A DNA stretch of 64,000 nt from CBDFKY01 sp965248995 (GTDB taxonomy: Bacteria; Pseudomonadota; Alphaproteobacteria; Rickettsiales; UBA998): contig CBDFKY010000014.1 in the NCBI GenBank assembly GCA_965248995.1, forward strand, positions 62,001-126,000, written 5' to 3'. The notes below the pieces were generated by a model. That model had not been told where the DNA came from. It worked only from the letters and a program-made list of their open reading frames with translations, and did not search any database. A program made the position numbers and the translations under genes. This document shows positions 60,974-64,000 of this stretch, in pieces; position 1 is the stretch's first letter; the number at the start of each line of letters is the position of its first letter.

Positions 60974-61374
60974 ACCACAAGCATAAGGCGCGGTTCCGCT
61001 CTCCCCTGAAAAAAGTAAAAGGGCTCGGCGCGGCGAGGGACGGGGTAAGCCACTGGGTCTGGCAGCGGCTGACGGCGCTGGTGATCGCGCCGTTGAGCTT
61101 ATGGCTGGTGGTGTCGCTGGTGAAACTGTCACGCTCCGGCGGCGGCAGCGCCGAGATTTCCGACTGGATGGCAAGCCCTTACAACGCCCTGCTGACCACT
61201 TTGTTCTTAGGCGCGATGTTCGCGCACGCCAAACTGGGGATGCAGGTGGTGATCGAGGATTACGTCCATTGCCCGGCGAAGAAGATCATCCTGCTGCTGC
61301 TGATCCGGCTGGTATTCATCGTGGCGACCATCGCCACGGTGATGTCGGTCGGCAAGCTGCATTTCATGTCATAG
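60970..61374 (+). CDS. sdhD: Succinate dehydrogenase membrane anchor subunit
   Basis: 134 residues with three transmembrane helices. GVSHWVWQRLTALVIAPLSL is the conserved first part, and AHAKLGMQVVIEDYVH holds the heme-ligand His and the quinone-site Asp-Tyr pair. It pairs with SdhC to hold SdhA/SdhB at the inner membrane. ATG 60970 overlaps the sdhC stop. sdhA follows 20 bp later. Confidence 0.9.
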   Translation: MNHKHKARFRSPLKKVKGLGAARDGVSHWVWQRLTALVIAPLSLWLVVSLVKLSRSGGGSAEISDWMASPYNALLTTLFLGAMFAHAKLGMQVVIEDYVHCPAKKIILLLLIRLVFIVATIATVMSVGKLHFMS

Positions 61375-61394
61375 AAAGAAATTAAGGAACCGCA

Positions 61395-63182
61395 ATGGCG
61401 TATACCATCATCGACCATTATCATGACGTCATCGTCGTCGGCGCGGGCGGTGCAGGCCTTCGCGCCACCTTCGGCATGGCGCAGGCGGGGCTGAACACCG
61501 CGTGCATCTCCAAGGTCTTCCCGACCCGCAGCCATACGGTGGCGGCGCAGGGGGGCGTATCCGCGGCGCTCGGCAACATGGGAGAAGACGACTGGCGCTG
61601 GCATATGTACGACACCATCAAGGGGTCGGACTGGCTGGGTGATCAGGACGCCATCGAGTATATGTGCAAGAACGCCATGCAGGCGGTGATCGAGCTGGAG
61701 CATTACGGCGTGCCGTTTTCCCGCACGAAGGAAGGCAAGATCTACCAGCGTCCGTTCGGCGGCATGACGACGCGGTTCGGCGAAGGCCCGGCGGCGCAGC
61801 GCACCTGCGCGGCGGCGGACAGGACGGGACACGCGATCCTGCATACGCTATATACGCAGGCGCTGCGTCATAAGGCGGAGTTCTTCATCGAGTATTTCGC
61901 GCTTGATCTGCTGATGAACGAACAGGGCGAGTGTCAGGGCGTTCTCGCATGGAATCTGGAAGACGGCAGCATCCACCGCTTCAACGCGCATATCGTGGTG
62001 CTGGCGACCGGCGGCTACGGCCGCGCGTATTTCTCCTGCACCTCCGCGCATACCTGCACCGGCGACGGCGGCGGCATGGCGCTGCGTGCCGGACTGCCGC
62101 TGCAGGACATGGAATTCGTGCAGTTCCACCCGACCGGCGTATACGGCGCCGGCTGCCTGATCACCGAAGGGGTGCGCGGCGAAGGCGGTTACCTCGTCAA
62201 CTCAGAGGGGGAGCGCTTCATGGAGCGGTACGCCCCTTCCGCCAAGGACCTGGCATCGCGCGACGTGGTCAGCCGTTCGATGACCGTGGAGATCCGCGAA
62301 GGACGCGGCGTCGGGAAAAACAAGGACCATATCTACCTGCACCTGGATCATCTGGGCGCGGAAGTGATTCACGAACGCCTGCCCGGCATCGCCGAGACGG
62401 CGAAGATTTTCGCAGGCGTCGACGTCACCAAGGAGCCGATTCCCGTACTGCCGACCGTGCATTACAACATGGGCGGCATTCCGACGAACTACCACGGCGA
62501 AGTGGTGACCCTGCACGACGGCAACCCGGACGCGGTGGTACCCGGCCTGATGGCGATCGGCGAGGCGGCGTGCGTCTCGGTGCACGGCGCGAACCGGCTG
62601 GGTTCCAACTCGCTGCTGGATCTGGTGGTATTCGGACGGGCGGCGGCGCTGCGGGCCAAGGAACTGCTCACTCCCAACATGCCGCGCCGCGCCCCGCGGA
62701 AGGAAGCGACCGACGCGGCCCTGGCGCGCTTCGACCGCATCCGCCACGCCGCAGGCACGCGTGCATGCGCCGACATCCGCCGTGAAATGCAGCGCACCAT
62801 GCAGGACCACGCGGCGGTGTTCCGTACCGACGAAAGCCTGAGCGAAGGCCGCGCCAAGATAGACGCCACGCTCGCCTCCTACCGTGACGTGAGCGTCAAG
62901 GACCGTTCGCTGATCTGGAACTCAGACCTGGTGGAAGCGCTGGAACTGGATAACCTGCTCGGCCAGGCGGCGGTCACCATGCACTGCGCCGAAGACCGCA
63001 AGGAAAGCCGCGGCGCCCACGCGCAGGAAGATTATCCCAACCGCGATGACGAGCATTGGATGAAGCACAGCGTTGCCTGGCTGGACGGGCAGGGACAGGT
63101 CAGCATCGACTACCGGCCCGTGCATCTGTATACGCTGACGGAAGAAGCGCCGTATATTCCGCCGAAGAAGCGGGTGTATTGA
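61395..63182 (+). CDS. sdhA: Succinate dehydrogenase flavoprotein subunit
   Basis: 595 residues. GAGGAGLRA is the FAD Rossmann motif, RSHTVAAQGGVSA carries the FAD-linking His47, MEFVQFHPTGVYGAGCLI and GERFMERYAP are active-site blocks, SRSMTVEIREGRG contains the catalytic Arg, and HYNMGGIPTNYHGEV with ACVSVHGANRLGSNSLLDL complete the set. It oxidises succinate to fumarate. The third gene of a coupled sdhCDA operon, it is not followed by sdhB within the 800 bp to the edge, so the iron-sulfur subunit must be encoded elsewhere. Confidence 0.96.
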   Translation: MAYTIIDHYHDVIVVGAGGAGLRATFGMAQAGLNTACISKVFPTRSHTVAAQGGVSAALGNMGEDDWRWHMYDTIKGSDWLGDQDAIEYMCKNAMQAVIELEHYGVPFSRTKEGKIYQRPFGGMTTRFGEGPAAQRTCAAADRTGHAILHTLYTQALRHKAEFFIEYFALDLLMNEQGECQGVLAWNLEDGSIHRFNAHIVVLATGGYGRAYFSCTSAHTCTGDGGGMALRAGLPLQDMEFVQFHPTGVYGAGCLITEGVRGEGGYLVNSEGERFMERYAPSAKDLASRDVVSRSMTVEIREGRGVGKNKDHIYLHLDHLGAEVIHERLPGIAETAKIFAGVDVTKEPIPVLPTVHYNMGGIPTNYHGEVVTLHDGNPDAVVPGLMAIGEAACVSVHGANRLGSNSLLDLVVFGRAAALRAKELLTPNMPRRAPRKEATDAALARFDRIRHAAGTRACADIRREMQRTMQDHAAVFRTDESLSEGRAKIDATLASYRDVSVKDRSLIWNSDLVEALELDNLLGQAAVTMHCAEDRKESRGAHAQEDYPNRDDEHWMKHSVAWLDGQGQVSIDYRPVHLYTLTEEAPYIPPKKRVY

Positions 63183-63300
63183 TCACGCGGTATGCTAGTC
63201 CGTTCGTTATGACGGGGCTTTAGTAAAAGCTCGTTGTTTATGGTTCAGGGGATTCCTTGTTTCTTCTAACATCACGTTGCAGAAATTATGCAGCATGAGC

Positions 63301-63326
63301 AAAAAAAAAGCCCATTTAATTAATGG
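63301..63326 (-). terminator. Rho-independent terminator
   Basis: On the minus strand CCATTAATTAAATGGGC is followed by nine T. It lies 4 bp after the stop of the gene at 63330-63641 and confirms that strand. Confidence 0.8.
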
Positions 63327-63329
63327 ACT

Positions 63330-63641
63330 CTAGCGATCGGAAAAAAGATTGGTTCCAACGCCTCTGGTTTCAAAACCGGGTTCAGGAAGGGGCCAACGCT
63401 CGGCATAAAGCGGGCTCTGGGAAAACCGGGGATCCCGCTGCTCGTTTGCGATCGCAATTTGAACGTCCAAATGCAGATCTTTGCAGCGTTCAAACAGTTC
63501 ATCAGGATTATCTCCTCGATCCAACTGATCCGAAATTTCTGCCAAACGCACCACGATTCCTGAAGCGCTTTGGACTTCCATGCACCCTGCCAGATTATTG
63601 ACCAACGAAACATAAAGACTGACTGCTTTTGGGGAAGGCAT
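63330..63641 (-). CDS. Small hypothetical protein
   Basis: 103 residues, soluble, starting MPSPKAVSLYVSLVNNLAGC, with a helical acidic middle (DQLDRGDNPDELFERCKDLH) and no recognised domain. AGGAAAA lies upstream of ATG 63641 and a T9 terminator directly follows the stop, both supporting a real gene. It converges with sdhA. Its relation to the Sdh genes is not evident. Confidence 0.6.
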   Translation of the reverse strand: MPSPKAVSLYVSLVNNLAGCMEVQSASGIVVRLAEISDQLDRGDNPDELFERCKDLHLDVQIAIANEQRDPRFSQSPLYAERWPLPEPGFETRGVGTNLFSDR

Positions 63642-63758
63642 GGGAAATTTTCCTAAAACGAATGTTTACTTTACAAGAGAAAAAACGATGCACTAAAACA
63701 GGATATCTAAATCGAGCGTAAAAGTAAATATATTTTAATATTGTCAAGGACTTGTAAA

Positions 63759-64000
63759 ATGAAAAGGCCGTTTTTCGTTTTTAGGAACTCTACTATCTTC
63801 CACCTTCTCCCTTTTGCGCTTACCCTCTTCCTCACCGCCTGCGCCCACCCCACCACCACGCCGATGCAGGTGAGCCCCCAGGAAATCGCCACGGAGGAAG
63901 CCTACCAGAAGGAATTCGTCAAGAACACCTATGCGAACGGCTACGTACACGGAGTAGGCAACCCCACCCCCGCCACGAAACGTCTGCAGGCCGTCGCGCC
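63759..64000 (+). CDS. Lipoprotein, 3' end beyond window
   Basis: ATG 63759 opens a frame that stays open to the edge (about 80 codons seen). It starts MKRPFFVFRN with a hydrophobic stretch ending in the lipobox LTAC (Cys31), so the protein is lipid-anchored. The seen mature part is polar (SPQEIATEEAYQKEFVKNTY). The family cannot be told from this part. Confidence 0.65.
   Translation, partial: MKRPFFVFRNSTIFHLLPFALTLFLTACAHPTTTPMQVSPQEIATEEAYQKEFVKNTYANGYVHGVGNPTPATKRLQAVA

Overview
The window looks like the chromosome of an alphaproteobacterium with fairly GC-rich genes. It carries a CtrA cell-cycle response regulator, a class I dihydroorotase of alphaproteobacterial type, a MidA-PgeF gene pair, sdhC-sdhD-sdhA and an IscU/IscA pair. 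The order cannot be fixed from this sequence alone. Many short palindromic repeats, several of them inside genes, and several decayed genes suggest a genome that has been colonised by small mobile repeats.

Positions 1-9124 hold an alginate-type exopolysaccharide locus. A divergent AlgK-like TPR lipoprotein runs off the left edge. The other genes run alg8 (glycosyltransferase), alg44 (PilZ, c-di-GMP-binding), a PL5 alginate-lyase-like protein, a small secreted protein, algJ (SGNH acetylation protein) and algI (MBOAT acetyltransferase) on the plus strand, tightly spaced or overlapping. Next come a metallophosphoesterase, a GNAT-like protein, a large membrane-anchored protein, a VOC protein with a tiny lipoprotein, and an AT-rich DUF3800 gene that looks acquired.

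Positions 14.5-31.4 kb are mostly housekeeping: pyrC, an SRPBCC protein, a very large AsmA/YhdP-like protein, a class A penicillin-binding protein, frataxin (cyaY), an MsbA-like ABC exporter, midA, pgeF, iscA, iscU and tRNA-Tyr. Between them lie three degenerate genes: an unknown gene with a stop and a frameshift, a GIY-YIG nuclease, and a VOC protein.

Positions 31.4-50.4 kb form a signalling region: a PhoN-like acid phosphatase, a bacteriophytochrome hybrid kinase, a divergent CRP/FNR regulator with a 24-bp palindrome between the two, a heme oxygenase that would make the biliverdin chromophore, a REC-kinase-REC hybrid, a single-domain response regulator and a CHASE3-PAS kinase. Small membrane and secreted proteins surround them, including a YqjD/YqjE-like pair, and an EAL-domain protein follows.

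Positions 50.5-64 kb hold proA, rsmE, an M48 TPR protease, ctrA, nth, tRNA-Ile(CAT), two genes split by palindromic elements, a decayed AT-rich gene, an HExxH protein and sdhC-sdhD-sdhA. sdhB is not in the window.

The most unusual feature is a 117-bp element of two unequal hairpins with TATA ends, present in seven recognisable copies, four of which lie within reading frames. Removing it from two genes rejoins their frames exactly. Its TATAGT ends and TA flanks suggest a MITE moved by an IS630-type transposase, but no transposase is present here.
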